A stretch of DNA of 64,000 nucleotides, from assembly GCA_030323885.1 (NCBI GenBank), contig CM059199.1, forward strand, positions 1,298,423 to 1,362,422, given 5' to 3'. This stretch comes from Branchipolynoe longqiensis (lineage: Eukaryota > Annelida > Polychaeta > Phyllodocida > Polynoidae). The notes under the pieces were generated by a model. It ran no database searches. It saw only the letters and a list, made by a program, of their open reading frames with translations, and was not told the origin of the DNA. Position numbers and translations under genes: made by a program. Below, one piece after another: positions 1 to 9,293 of this stretch (position 1 is the stretch's first letter; every line of letters starts with the position of its first letter).

Positions 1-54
1 TGGGTCCGACTGTTATAAACATTGGGAAATTTGTAAATATATATACATACATAT

Positions 55-292
55 ATATGAAGAGCTCTTTTCCAAACGTGATGAGCGCCGATCCAAAAAT
101 TGAGCTTGCAATGCCAATGCCAAGATCGTAGATTGTGCTTTGGAAAAGAGCCCTTCATATATATGAAGAGCTCTTCATATATATGAAGAGCTCGCTTCCT
201 AAGCACAAACTACGAGCTTGGCATTAGCATTGCAAGTTCTTTTTAAAAAATCTGTGCTTACCCCATTTGGAAAAGAGCTCTTCACATACATA
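55..292. repeat. Foldback (long inverted repeat) element
   Basis: Two arms of roughly 100 bp are imperfect reverse complements. The left arm reads GAAGAGCTCTTTTCCAAA then TTGCAATGCCAATGCCAAG. The right arm reads CTTGGCATTAGCATTGCAA and ends TTTGGAAAAGAGCTCTTC. Short (TA)n and GAAGAGCTCTTC palindromes sit between them. This is the form of a foldback or long-TIR MITE. No ORF of substance is inside. Confidence 0.75.
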
Positions 293-450
293 CATACATA
301 CATACATACATGCATACATACATACATACATACATACATGCATGCATGCATGCATACATACATACATACATACGTACATACATACATACATACATGCATA
401 CATACGTACATACGTACGTACATACGTACATACGTACATACATACATATA
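283..450. repeat. (CATA)n microsatellite
   Basis: Runs of CATA with CATG and CGTA interruptions directly abut the foldback element. They give long open frames of alternating Tyr/Ile/His/Thr on both strands, which are repeat artefacts. Confidence 0.95.
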
Positions 451-1060
451 TTACACTCCTAGGCACATGTACACACGTACATCCACACACACTTAGATCA
501 ACACCCGTCCATACTTTGTGTAATATTTACCGAATGTCCTTTGAAGTTCATTCATTCCCAAAACATTTGGGGACACCGCTTCCTGAGTACTACCCATAAA
601 ATGAGAGAACATTGTTCAAATGTAAATTATGTCCTTGCAAGACCAATAAAGGCTGTGGGAACTAACCCAGCTGTGCTGGCGAGCGTTCAGACTAGTACTA
701 GACCCAGACGGTTACCATGGAGACAAAGTTCACGAACCAGTTTCTCATTTGTTCATGTCGACCAGCAATAAGGATGAGGTATTTCTCAGAGGTAAAAACT
801 CATAGTCCTATCGTACTAGAGGGTTGCCATATAACCCTCCATGCTTACTACGAAGTGGGGCCCACGTGACCTACGTCCCAGATACTAATATTTAGATCTA
901 CTCGCAAGTACTCTGGTTGCATTCCAGGTCAGGGTACGAGTGATGGAGTTGCTCACGTCTGCTCAAGTCTTGTTTGACGAATGACATGGGCTATTCATTT
1001 AAAAGGAATGTGATGTTGATGTCTCATACACAATCAAATGATATAATGAAATCGCCGATG
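451..1060. other. Apparently unique sequence, no gene seen
   Basis: Mixed composition with no ORF over 76 codons, no recognisable repeat family and no clear regulatory cluster. It ends in a G10 run and a short (TA)n tract at about 1063-1125. A fragment at about 1146-1206 (CATAACGGATAAGTGTGTTAA) resembles the tail of SINE family B and recurs near 3824. Confidence 0.4.
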
Positions 1061-1269
1061 TGTTGGGGGGGGGGGGATTTTTTATGGGTGTATATATGTA
1101 TATATATATACATATATATATATAAATGTATATTTTGTTTTTGTGATGAATTTATGTACCATGCTCATAACGGATAAGTGTGTTAACACTTGTTTTCACC
1201 GCTGGGCAGCACTAATCCAATTTGATTTAAATCTTTTGAATTTAGTTTTAGTAATAATTTAGGGTTTCT

Positions 1270-1800
1270 TGCTTCTTGTTTACGGCTTCTTACTATTTGT
1301 TGTTGGTAGTTGACCTCTGTACAGAGTTCAACCTTGGGAAGCCACATGCCGCAGCCCCTTGTGTGTGGGTATGTGGGGTGTGGGAGTGGGAGTGGGTGGG
1401 GAGAGTGGGGTTCGGGGGGTTGGGTGGGTTGGGTGGGAGGAGGCGTGTTCAGCGGGGGCGGGTGTAATGACCCCGGGGTCAGAACCCCCCCCCCCCCTTA
1501 TCTCCAACTCGTCAATAGGGGGTGGGCCAAGCCGCGTTACTCTTGACCCCCCACCCCCACCCCCACACACACAAACACATCGAATAAACATGAAATACAA
1601 GGCAAGTAAGAACACGTGAGTTATCAACCAATTTTCTTCTTTCAGATGATTTTGAGTTTCTGTTTTAAATCAAGATTTTTCTTTAAAGACCTAAAAAAAA
1701 AAAGATGTGTTCAAAGATTAAACAAAATAAGATTTTACAGAAAGATATTGAACACAAAAAAAAGAAGATAAATATTATTTTAATCGCTTATAATCTACCT
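1270..1800. other. G-rich then C-rich low-complexity segment, no gene seen
   Basis: A GTGGGAGTGGG-type stretch (about 1370-1460) is followed by CCCC-rich DNA (about 1480-1580). Open frames across it follow from composition alone. From 1620 to 1800 the DNA is AT-rich with A-runs and no feature. Confidence 0.5.
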
Positions 1801-1808
1801 TTCTTTAA

Positions 1809-2365
1809 ACTGCCTAGTCCGATGAAGCATCACATTTCTAAATCGAAAGCACTGACCCCAGATTTGATTCTATATATCTAACTTAGGTACTGGTGCACTT
1901 ATTAAGCATTTGTGGGCCACATAGAACTAAAAGGGAATTGTATTCTTTTATTCTTTAATTTTTTGTTGTAAATATGTTTATTCTGCTGAATAAGTCATTT
2001 GTCAGTGCCGAAGCACTGGTCTTCCAGCCATTTTTCAATTCAGGGTTATTTACACAAAAGGTATTTAGAATAAGTTGTACAATAACTGTTGAATACACAA
2101 TTTGAAGCGTGTAACGCAATGAAGTTCTGTAACCCAAAAGTTTAATACTGAGTCAATTTAATAGAACCTGTATTGCATAATCCGTTGGTGTGAGAGTTTT
2201 GACGCGCTTGAGAAAATTAATTTGGCATGCCACTTCAAATATATCAAAGGTTAGGCCATTTAAACTAAAAGTTAGTTCACCGTAAAGACAAGTAGATTCT
2301 AATGATCAATCTAATGTATTTTTCTCCGAAAATTACAGACATTCAAAACCATCGCACTTGCAACT
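1809..2365 (-). mobile_element. TTAA-flanked MITE copy with internal insertion
   Basis: It starts after TTAA with an ACTGCCTAGTCCGATGAAGC variant of the family TIR and ends AACCATCGCACTTGCAACT before TTTA. Its interior matches the family consensus (latter part AATACTGAGTCAATTTAATAG). About 190 bp of foreign DNA interrupts it at about 1945-2135. That insert contains CACTGGTCTTCC within a segment found again near 15120. Strand is given relative to the version beginning AGTTGCATAGTCCGATGG. Confidence 0.8.
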
Positions 2366-2446
2366 TTTAGTGATTGATTGATTGATTGTTGGTTGGCCAA
2401 CAGTTCTACACTGCAGACAGTATGCATGACATTTTTACTAAAGTAA

Positions 2447-2735
2447 AACAGGAAAACATTTCAGCCTTTTTGAGGGCAGCTGGACTGTACCACCTCATAT
2501 AGTTTACTAAATAAATTCTATCAATTATTAATAAAACTTCTCTTTTTCTATGGGATTTTGTTTCCCTTGACAACAAATATATGATTGTGAGCTTTCTAAT
2601 TTAATGAGTGTCTATTGGCACATAATTCATTGTCTGCTTTTACATGTAAAAGCGATGGTTTGAACAAAAAACTAACATTTCTCGCCGTGAATATGGCCTA
2701 TGCTCCCGACACGGCGCAAAGATATCACCACTCAA
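2447..2735 (+). repeat. Dispersed repeat, copy 1 (second copy at 31440)
   Basis: About 290 bp from GAAAACATTTCAGCCTTTTTG to CCCGACACGGCG align almost without gaps to 31440-31715. The 31-kb copy ends in an (AATC)n tail, typical of LINE/SINE 3' ends. Here the 3' end continues into an inverted repeat, CTCGCCGTGAAT near 2681 against ATTCACGGCGAG near 2768. No coding capacity is seen. Confidence 0.8.
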
Positions 2736-2872
2736 TCGACTGTTGGCTTCTTTATGCCGTGTCACATTCACGGCGAGCTTTCAGTTGACAGTATCTTTAT
2801 TAGAAATGGCCAAGTTTGAAGATATTTGAGGTGAAAACATGCAATGTCTATGAGGAGTTTGCCGTCCGCTTG

Positions 2873-3072
2873 CCGTGTGGCCGTTTGTGGAATTCGAACC
2901 TGTGGGATTTAAACCCTGGCTGTATCAAACTAATGACATAAAACATTAACCTTTGTCGCTACCTAGTCTATTGTTTGGCATTACTAGGATAAAATAAGGG
3001 GCAGTGGAATGAGGAACGAAGACCAATTGTCTGCGATTGAAATTTCCCCTGCTTACTCAACAAATGTTATAT
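2873..3072 (+). mobile_element. SINE family A, variant tail (5'-truncated)
   Basis: It lacks most of the tRNA-like head but keeps the body around TTGTCGCTACCTAGTCT and TACTAGGATAAAATAAGGGG. It also keeps the variant tail GCAGTGGAATGAGGAACGAAG...GCGATTGAAATTTCCCCTGC. The same tail occurs in the copy at 49629-49866, which defines a subfamily. Confidence 0.7.
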
Positions 3073-3086
3073 ATATATATACATGT

Positions 3087-3269
3087 ACAGTAAAAACTGT
3101 CTAATTCGACCCGCCATGAGACCGACTTTAACTGGTCCATTTAGGGAGGTGATCGGGTTAGAAAATTAGAATATCCTTACAATGGTATTGTTGTGACCCC
3201 AAAAAAAAGCGATCGATATAGGGGAGTGGCCGATCTGTGGAGGTGCTCGGTTAGAGAGGTTTTACGGTA
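3087..3269. mobile_element. pogo-like MITE, copy 1
   Basis: Terminal inverted repeats of the form CAGTAAAAnCTnTCTAA and TTAGAGAGGTTTTACGG enclose about 180 bp with GACCGACTTTAACTGGTCCA and AAGCGATCGATATAGGGGAG. TIRs starting CAGT next to TA are typical of pogo/Tc1-mariner-derived MITEs. Related copies are at 15656, 40576 and 63170. Confidence 0.75.
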
Positions 3270-3324
3270 AATAATATATATATCGCCGTGAATATATATA
3301 TATATATATATATTTATTTATTCT

Positions 3325-3563
3325 TGCCGCGTAGAAGGGAATACCGAGTCAATTTAATCCAATTTGTCACTGCTGAAGCCTATGCTGTCAGTGGCAGAGT
3401 TTTGGCATGTTTGCCAAAATTAATTTTGAATGTTTGTACTTGAAATCTCTTCAAAGTCAGCCATTTAAAATACAAGTTAATTAACACTGAACTAATGTAG
3501 ATTATAACAAACAATTTAATATATTTATCTCAGAAATATGACTGAACATCGGACTATGCAACT
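3325..3563 (-). mobile_element. TTAA MITE, left-truncated
   Basis: It enters the family consensus at AGAAGGGAATACCGAGTCAA, just right of a (TA)n tract, and runs to the intact end CATCGGACTATGCAACT followed by TTAA. The other terminus is missing. Confidence 0.8.
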
Positions 3564-3569
3564 TTAATT

Positions 3570-4078
3570 GGAATATCGCAAGATTCCTTTATGAATTAGA
3601 TTTGAACTAAACTAAGCAATTTAGTTTTTAAAATGTAGGTCAGTTAGTTGAGATTTTATTATGAACAACTGCTACTTATGTACTACTACTAAAGAAAAGA
3701 AAAAAGTTAAAACCCCAAAAACAAAGATTTTATTATCTAGAATAAATCTATGCAACGCACAACTTTCAGCCCAAATTTCCCAAGCACGTTGTTTTGTTTG
3801 TTTAGTGATGAATTGATATACTCTGCTCATAACGGATAAGTGTGTTAATATTTGTTTAGTATTTCCCAGTAGCTTTCCCTGGTATAATTTATTTCTTCCT
3901 GAGGTTTCAAAAGTACAGTTTGTTATTGCAGTATGTTGCAAACACAGGGTACTCAGACAATACGTCTACAGTGTGTACGCGTAAATGTTCAATCGAATAT
4001 TTGTGTCTATGTCAGTGTTATTTGCTAAAACAAGGGAATGGTTGCAGAACTAACCAGGCCAAGCACACACTATATGAA
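3570..4078. other. No gene seen
   Basis: AT-rich sequence with no supported gene. A segment near 3803-3860 (GATGAATTGATATACTCTGC then CATAACGGATAAGTGTGTTAA) resembles 1143-1200 and the tail of SINE family B. It is probably an old SINE remnant. Confidence 0.4.
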
Positions 4079-4210
4079 CCCGACATTTCCTTATGTGTCA
4101 CTGGTCATGATTGGATGAGCAGACGTCAGAACGAGGTTGAGGTCACAAAAATGGCGGGAAAAGATGTCGTCTGCGCCTACTAAGCTTCGGGAAGGCGAGT
4201 AGAGCCATGG
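4079..4210 (+). promoter_or_regulatory. Promoter-like motif cluster (candidate)
   Basis: Within 100 bp I see an inverted CCAAT box (ATTGG, near 4111), a CRE-like GACGTCA (near 4125) and an E2F-like GGCGGGAAA (near 4154). The last overlaps an ATG of an 11-codon reading frame. Such clusters occur at metazoan housekeeping promoters, but no downstream gene is visible. Confidence 0.25.
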
Positions 4211-4477
4211 ATGGCATCGGGTTGGGTCAAGGGAATAGGGTAGTTCAGGGGTCAAAGGTCAATGTATCTTATAATACCTTACTTGGTTTATTTCCGCCGG
4301 GATGCGGAGTGAGGTTGGTACATATGTTTGTGTGGAGGCGTGGTGTACACATGGTTGTAGAATGGGCTTCTTCAACAATGGGGTCAGTGGGTATGGCAGG
4401 GCAGGGTGTGTTTTGGTGAGGTGTGAGGTGTGTGGTTTGTGGGGTGGGGGTTGGGGTGGTGGGTAGAGGGGTACCAG

Positions 4478-5170
4478 TCTTTACGACATCTTGAATATGG
4501 TGCTGAATTATGGGTCTGGCTGTTGGAGCTGTGTAAATAAAAATACTCAAACAAAAAGAAAGGTAAACTGATTTATTATAGCTCGGACTGTTGGAGATGT
4601 GTAAATAAAAATATTTAAACAAAAGAAAGATAAACAAACTCAAACATTGAAGGCCATACACATATCGAGAGAAATACTCACACACACACTGAACAACCCA
4701 CCACCACAACACACTACTGAGCGCGGTGGCCGAATCGGTAGAGCGCAGGCCTCCCGTGCGGGAGATCCGGAGTTCGATTCAGGGTCAAACCAATTACTTA
4801 CTAAATTGACACTTGTCACTTCCTAGCTCGGCATTATTAGGATAGGGCAAGGACTGGTTAGCTCAGTGTCAGGATAATGTGACTGAGTGGGATAACGGAT
4901 CATGGTGCTGACAGCCTGATTTCCCAGTGGGGCAACACTATACAAGTTGCCATGAATGTGCGTTGTCATGAGTGGGTACCCGTCCTGATATGCCATTAGA
5001 TGTTGCAAAGACGTAAAATTCCCAACAACCAGCCGGGTTACCAGTCTTTAGGACATCTTGAGTATGGCATTGAATTATCGGTCGGATTGTTGGAGATGTT
5101 TATATTTTAACAAATTAAACCAAAAAAAAGTAATCATGCTAAAGTATTGAAGGTCGTAGACATTTTTGTA
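4478..5170. repeat. Imperfect duplication flanking a SINE
   Basis: TACCAGTCTTTACGACATCT at 4478 returns as TACCAGTCTTTAGGACATCT at 5039. Each is followed by a similar stretch ending in GGCTGTTGGAG or GGATTGTTGGAG and AAAATAAA-rich DNA. The SINE at 4730-5035 lies between the copies. This looks like a local duplication or an insertion into a tandem repeat. Confidence 0.5.
4730..5035 (+). mobile_element. tRNA-derived SINE family A, full-length-like copy
   Basis: The head reads GCGCGGTGGCCGAATCGGTA and later GAGTTCGATTC, matching pol III A-box and B-box motifs of a tRNA. A conserved body follows (TTGTCACTTCCTAG, GGATAGGGCAAGGACTGGTT, GATAATGTGACTGAGTGGGA). The 3' end is CCCGTCCTGATATG...GACGTAAAATTCC then CAAC repeats. 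Because of the long non-tRNA body and many dispersed copies, it is a SINE and not a tRNA gene. Confidence 0.9.
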
Positions 5171-5184
5171 TTTAAAAAAAAGAA

Positions 5185-5475
5185 GATGTCTACTGCCTAT
5201 CATGGATAAGTCTGAATAGACATGTTTTCCCCATTAGAGAGTTTGACGGTAGAAAGCCCGAGTCTACAACCCAAGGGATTTTTAACCTCCCACAGCAAAA
5301 AGACATGATATGAGACATTGAGAGCAACCAGCCTTTGATGACACTGTAAGTTATGCACAGCGTGGAAATGCACATTGGCAAAGGTGGTGGGGCATGGGGA
5401 ATCGAACCACCAATCTTCAGATTAGGAGCTCGACCTGAAAAAAAGTCAGACACTCTAACCGCTCGGCCACAAAGA
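5185..5475 (-). mobile_element. tRNA-derived SINE family B, copy 1
   Basis: Read on the minus strand it begins with GTGGCCGAGCGGTTAGAGTG (A box) and has GGTTCGATTCC (B box). The body includes GTCATCAAAGGCTGGTTGCTC. The 3' part is CTTATCCATGATAGGCAGTA. Other copies are at 28078-28715 (split), 36028, 49933 and 63246. Confidence 0.85.
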
Positions 5476-5669
5476 ATACCACATATCGACACAAATACCC
5501 ACCCACACACACAGAAACAGACACACACTTAACAACCCGCCACCACCACCACTATGCACCCTCAACCACCATCACCCCCCCCCCTCCCTCCCCACCACTC
5601 TCACGCCCCGCTGCTCATCCCCAATCAATCATGAATGGGGCGGCAACAAATGGCAATAAAACAACCACA

Positions 5670-5956
5670 TATGACCAATGGTGTCCAGGTAGCGGGTCAC
5701 GTGACCAGGTCACGTGTGTGCGCGCGCGTGTGGGTGTGGGTGTGATGCGCAACAGGGGCGCGACCATAGCCATCCTGTCACGTGACAGTACTGGCCAATA
5801 CTCACGCTTTCCCATCAGCCATCTCGCCAAGCAACCAGCTACCACAACACACCAGACGCACGCAAAGAAGAGCTGAACCTATTTGTACTTAGCCACTTCC
5901 GGAAATCTACTCCCGGTTGTTTACTTCCGGTCAGTGTCTGGGGTCAGCGCGTTCTG
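5670..5956 (+). promoter_or_regulatory. Candidate promoter: CCAAT, three CACGTG, two ETS sites
   Basis: CCAAT at 5675-5679 is followed by GTCACGTGAC at 5696-5705, CACGTG at 5711-5716 and a second perfect GTCACGTGAC at 5777-5786. ACTTCCGG lies at 5895-5902 and 5923-5930. GTCACGTGAC is the CLEAR/USF/MITF-type E-box and ACTTCCGG is the classic ETS site of TATA-less housekeeping promoters. The segment is locally CpG-rich (a CGCGCGCG run near 5721) inside AT-rich DNA. An ATG follows 27 bp after the last ETS site. I infer a promoter; no transcript evidence is visible. Direction could be either way or bidirectional. Confidence 0.45.
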
Positions 5957-6130
5957 ATGGCGACATCTTTCTTATATTGTACTGATTATTGTATGAAATG
6001 CCTCCTCGATGTTATAATCAATATCACATTAAATCTGCATAATCCAATAGAGGCATCCCATTCTCTAAACCTAAAGGCTCAGCTAGATTTGCTCCTACAT
6101 ATTCAACCTCTAGATTGTTGCACTCAATAA
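5957..6130 (+). CDS. 57-codon ORF downstream of promoter-like cluster
   Basis: It opens with ATGGCGACATCT, shortly after the ETS motifs, and ends TAA at 6128-6130. The predicted 57-residue peptide starts MATSFLYCTDYC and is rich in Leu, Ile and Cys, with no signal peptide or domain that I recognise. The stop codon overlaps an AATAAA hexamer (6126-6131), which could act as a polyadenylation signal. It is not inside any repeat family I identified. It may be a microprotein, the first coding exon of a longer gene, or chance. Its position behind the motif cluster is the only reason to list it. Confidence 0.25.
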   Translation: MATSFLYCTDYCMKCLLDVIINITLNLHNPIEASHSLNLKAQLDLLLHIQPLDCCTQ

Positions 6131-6209
6131 ACAGTTATTGGAGTTTGGTGTCCTTGTGCTACACTACGCTCAAAAACTGAGTAAACACGTCACGTAAACA
6201 TGTAGGTCA

Positions 6210-6310
6210 ACATTTTGGTGTTCGCGGTAAATAAATGTGGCATGTTTTCACTTCAAATAACTCCTAGGTTATTTATTGAAAATAAAAAGTATTTCAATCC
6301 GAAGTGAAAC
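6210..6310 (-). mobile_element. Degenerate fragment of the TTAA MITE family
   Basis: GTGGCATGTTTTCACTTCAA followed by ATTGAAAATAAAAAGTATTTC resembles the central part of the reverse-orientation consensus (ATGTTTGCACTTCAAATATC ... AAAATAAAAGTTACTTCAAA). Termini are absent. Confidence 0.45.
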
Positions 6311-6394
6311 AGAGTATACGGATCAACCTAATCTTTTCACCTAAAAATAGGTTTTCGTATTTAAAGCTGTTTTTAGGGGAGATGGTCTATAAAT

Positions 6395-7060
6395 TGGAGA
6401 CTTTGCAAATATTATACACACGATTTCTAACTTAAGTAGCAGATGTCTCAATGTAACCAAATTTCCCCCGTCTTTATCACCATACACAACATTACACTGT
6501 CGGTCTGGAGTGATGTATCATGGGTAGTGCAGTCTCCTGGGTGAGACACGGTTTATGTTTGATTGGTTGTTGAAGTTTTACATCCTGGCAACATCTAACG
6601 TCATATCAGGACGGGCACCGACTTGTGACAGGGTGCACGCATGGCGATTTAATAGAGCTGCCCTATTAGGAAATCAGTCCGCCAGCACCATGAACCGATG
6701 TCCCACTCAGTCACATTATCCTAAAAATGAGCCAACCAGTCCATGCCATATCCTATTAATGCCAAGCACCAAGCTAGGCAGCAACATGTATCAATTTTAT
6801 AAGTCATTGGTTTGACTCGACCGGGAACCGAAGTCCCGATCATCCACACGCGAGGGCCGCGCTCTACCGATTAGGCCACCATGCCCGATCATGTCTAAAT
6901 GCATAGACCATGTACTACCAGGGACTCTACACTACACAAGCTACATCACTCCAGACTGACAGTGCAACATCGTGTTTGTCGATAAAGAGGGGGAAATTTG
7001 GTTACATTGAGACATCCGCTAAGACAGAAATCATGTGTATAATTTTTGCAAAGTCTCCAG
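6395..7060. repeat. Long inverted repeat enclosing a SINE
   Basis: The arm at about 6395-6540 (GAGACTTTGCAAATATTATAC ... GATGTCTCAATGTAACCAAA ... GTCTGGAGTGATGTA) is reverse-complemented at about 6915-7060 with few mismatches. The 375 bp between them are mostly a minus-strand SINE A copy. This may be a foldback element with a SINE in its loop. Confidence 0.8.
6563..6888 (-). mobile_element. SINE family A, minus-strand copy
   Basis: On the minus strand it reads GGGCATGGTGGCCTAATCGGT (A-box region) and has a degenerate B box near GACTTCGGTTCCCGG. It ends in the GTCCTGATATGACGTTAGAT / GTTGCCAGGATGTAAAACTTC tail and CAAC repeats. It sits in the loop of the surrounding inverted repeat. Confidence 0.85.
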
Positions 7061-7735
7061 ACCTTCCGCAAGGAAGGACAAGGGGAAAGTCTACTAATTC
7101 AAGTAACTGGCCACCAGGGGGTGGGTGCAAAGTAGTTAGCCTGGTGCTATAAGTCAAGTTTTCCTGGCTCATCATGGTGGTGTGCGGGAGAACTCCAGTA
7201 AGTGCTACCTGAGGGGCGCAGAATGAATTGCTGTCAGAGGCTCGGTGACAGTTATTCCGCCAGGGGGACACCTCTTGACGGCAGCAATGCATGCTGCACC
7301 ACACTGAGTGGTTTACTTTACTCATTTCCGGTCTCACTCCTGGGTCATAATTATTGCATCCGGTTTGGGAGTCAGTGAATTACAATATATATGCGTGTGT
7401 GTATACATGTACACATAGGTATATGTGTATTTGTCATATGTACATTTATATATATATATATATATATATACATATGTACGCATATAGCGGGCCCCTGGAA
7501 GGAATATAAGGCAGTGTGCTATGGGCGGGTGGGTGGAGGATTTCAAAGTGTAAATACGGTTGCATTGAGTGTGTGTTGCGGATGGGGGATAGACTATTTC
7601 TTGTTTTATTACTGACCATACCACTAGTGTACCATCACCCTTCCTTTCCTACTGACTCAATAGGTTATACAGGCTTGGGTCAGCCAGATTACCATTCTGT
7701 TATGAGGTAAAATGGATGAACAATTCCCTTCAGGC
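7061..7735. other. No gene seen; short (TA)n tract
   Basis: No supported coding sequence. An alternating TA/TG tract occupies about 7382-7478. Confidence 0.5.
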
Positions 7736-7739
7736 TCAT

Positions 7740-8215
7740 AGAGGCCCCAACACACACACACACACACACACTTGCCCCCACTCTTCTCTCTACTACTCAC
7801 ACAGCTGCCCACCACCCAGCACCAGCACACTCACACCCACACACACACAGCATTCCCACTCCCATCCCCACTACACACACACGTGCCCACCACCCCGCTC
7901 CAGCACACACACCCCCCCACACACACAAAGCACCCCCTCTACCCTCCCCACTACCCACACACATGCCCACCACCCAGCACCAGCAACCACACCCACCAAC
8001 ACACACAACCACCCACACACACAACCACCCACACACCCACACACCTTCCCACCACCCAGCACCAGCAAGCACACCCCCACATACACACCTGCCCCACTCT
8101 CTTCACCACTACCCACCCACACACCCACACACCCACACACACCCACACACTCACACACCCACACACCCACACACCCACACACACCCACGCACCTGCCCAT
8201 CATCCAGCACCAGCA
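7740..8215. repeat. CACACC/CACCCA minisatellite
   Basis: A long run of CACACC, CACACA and CACCCA with a recurring CCCACCACCCAGCACCAGCA motif at intervals of about 70-90 bp. It is open in several frames on both strands (up to 204 codons) because the repeat lacks T-initial triplets. I treat those frames as artefacts. Confidence 0.9.
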
Positions 8216-8259
8216 CCATCAGCACACACCGACACAGGGCCCTTCGTTTCGTGCCTCAG

Positions 8260-8294
8260 CAGCAGACCCTGGAGGAGATGTCTATGACCTTCAG
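8260..8294 (+). other. Candidate 35-nt microexon
   Basis: A pyrimidine-rich stretch ending GCCTCAG (AG at 8258-8259) looks like a splice acceptor. Thirty-five bases later CAG is followed by GTAGGAGT (8295 onward), a fair donor. One frame reads QQTLEEMSMTF between them. Both signals are short and the surroundings are repetitive, so this is speculative. Confidence 0.15.
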
Positions 8295-8603
8295 GTAGGA
8301 GTCACCTTGGGCCCTCACGAACCCATTTGACGGGCGGGACCAGGCGGCCTACTGGTCCCCAGGGTCGCCGTGTAATTACCTACAAACTGTCCTCCGGTGA
8401 GTTATGTCAAACCCGGCCAACTCCACCCTCCCACCCGCCACTGCCGAGTAGTTAAGTCCGCATTCAAGCGCAACGGGAGCCCTCCAGGGCATTACCTTAT
8501 TACACTCGGATTGGGTGTATGTATGAGTGTGTGTGTGTGTGTGGGGGGGGGGGGTTCTTGGATGACGTTGCTGTATTATTTGGCATCGGCTGATGAAAAA
8601 AAT

Positions 8604-9087
8604 ATCATCATCATCATCATGCTGTCAGTCCCAATGCGACAAAGACTGCTTTCATTACTTGACTGCCGCTCTCCATTTAGCTCTCTGCTGTGAGAGTTGC
8701 ATCCATGAGTCGGTCTTAATGTCTCTCAGCTTCAGGTTTCTCTTGATACATTTCATGAAAGCTGCCTGCAAAAGTGTTGAAGTGCTGCTGGCTTTTGCAA
8801 GTTACCAGTGGCACTCTCTCGGGGAGCAAATAGAGGTTTCACACCGGCAAGAACATGTCAAGACAGGCGCAAAACTATTTGTCCCTGCAGTGGCTGGTCG
8901 GGAGATGTTGGGAGTTCCATACATCAACCGCCCTTAATGCTGCCACAGTGACATGGTTTTCTGTTTAGGGTTTGCTCCCTTAGCCTTTAGTTCTGTCAAG
9001 AACCTGTACCACAAGGCAGTGGTTTACAACTCTGCAGGGCAGGGGTGTCAAACTCCCTGAGGTATTGCTATACCTGCAATACCTGCA
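8604..9087 (-). repeat. (GAT)n-tailed dispersed repeat, copy 1
   Basis: A roughly 480-bp unit ends in (ATC)4 on the plus strand, so its (GAT)n tail is at the left. It recurs at 28117-28530, 32858-33305 and, 5'-truncated, at 40072-40205. Truncation and the trinucleotide tail fit LINE/SINE-like retroposition. On the plus strand it carries a frame of 114 codons (8593-8937) whose last 60 codons stay open with few changes in the 33-kb copy. I recognise no protein family in it. Confidence 0.85.
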
Positions 9088-9290
9088 TACCTGAAAAAAA
9101 TATACTTATACAAAAAAGAAGATAAAAAGTTGGATTTAGGATGGTGTGATCATCCAACACTCCCTCCCTCCTTCACCCTTCCCTCACCGTTCCCTTCCCT
9201 CACCACTCCCTCTATCCCTCCCTCCCACGTAGACACCAACACCGAAGTGTTATATACATTTCATTATAATTCTAGCGGATTTTATTTAAA
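9088..9290. repeat. CCCTCC low-complexity stretch
   Basis: CTCCCTCCCTCCTTCACC-type pyrimidine repeats at about 9160-9230; otherwise featureless. Confidence 0.6.
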
Positions 9291-9293
9291 TTG

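Noticed and set aside
4730..4800. Possible tRNA gene
   Set aside because: A and B boxes are present, but there is no proper acceptor stem pairing and the sequence continues into a body shared by many dispersed copies. It is a SINE head.
7716..8330. A 204-codon Thr/His/Pro open frame
   Set aside because: It follows wholly from the CACACC repeat, with equally long frames on the other strand and in other phases.
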